From NCBI RefSeq assembly GCF_013283835.1, contig NZ_CP054052.1:1922001-1986000 (forward strand): a DNA stretch of 64,000 bases, given 5' to 3'. The DNA is from Poseidonibacter lekithochrous. GTDB taxonomy: Bacteria > Campylobacterota > Campylobacteria > Campylobacterales > Arcobacteraceae. Below the pieces are notes generated by a model, which saw only the letters and a program-made list of their open reading frames with translations, was not told the origin of the DNA and did not search any database. Below are positions 63,987-64,000 of the stretch, piece by piece. Position 1 is the stretch's first letter, and each line of letters begins with the position of its first letter. Made by a program: the position numbers and the translations under genes.

Positions 63987-64000
63987 TAGAAAATTATATT

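Overview
The window is a strongly AT-rich bacterial chromosome segment that fits the Campylobacterota, most likely Arcobacteraceae. The lineage call rests on marker genes and gene orders: HobA (a DnaA-binding protein known from this group) in the order nudH-lysC-hobA-holB-folP, a XerH-type recombinase, futalosine-pathway MqnC, a GltX2-like protein, a RibBA whose GTP cyclohydrolase half has lost its catalytic residues, and the order metG / small Cys protein / fbp / mobB. No prophage, insertion sequence or CRISPR array is visible. Almost everything is housekeeping, packed in operons with overlaps of 1-8 nt.

Layout. 1-3050 (minus): the tail of a radical-SAM activase-like gene on plus, then the operon hemB - PAS histidine kinase - OmpR-type regulator. 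3109-5221 (plus): ribA, rsmG, a PP0621-like protein, an unknown protein and a small tetraheme cytochrome. 5361-7533: a small membrane ORF overlapping glyS. 7594-9839: a divergent AraC-type regulator and LysE-type exporter, then two small lipoproteins. 9958-10310: four tRNA genes (Gln, fMet, Met, Thr in transcription order) behind a consensus sigma70 promoter. 10431-17045: ribBA, an unknown gene, and oadG-oadA-oadB-pckA (oxaloacetate decarboxylation and PEP carboxykinase). 17376-24427: an S24/CI-like repressor, a MurF-N-like gene, metG, fbp, mobB, an endonuclease I, a CbiX-like chelatase and a lipoprotein.

24473-30646 (minus): bamA, mqnC, an M16-like protein, a GltX-like protein and YggT. 30748-41688: tyrA; the nudH-lysC-hobA-holB-folP operon; hemW; prmC; an M3 peptidase; two unknown genes; xerH. 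41705-46803 (minus): a chemotaxis operon cheY-cheA-cheR-cheD-cheB. 47048-57560 (minus): der, sulP, hemD, a structured leader in front of purD, purD, an RDD protein, lptD, a phosphoribosyltransferase-like gene and pnp. 57651-63951 (minus): ilvB-ilvH, lpxD, ftsK and hpf.

The points most worth following up are: a glutamyl-tRNA synthetase-like protein whose class I signature motifs are altered or deleted although the reading frame is intact; ftsK, whose first two membrane helices lie in an open stretch with no ATG/GTG/TTG and which seems to start at ATA; a structured leader upstream of purD that matches the location of the known epsilonproteobacterial purD RNA motif; a repeated FFDD motif in the CheA linker; and a MurF-N-like protein without the ATP-binding loop. 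I did not see an obviously new multi-gene defence or mobile system.
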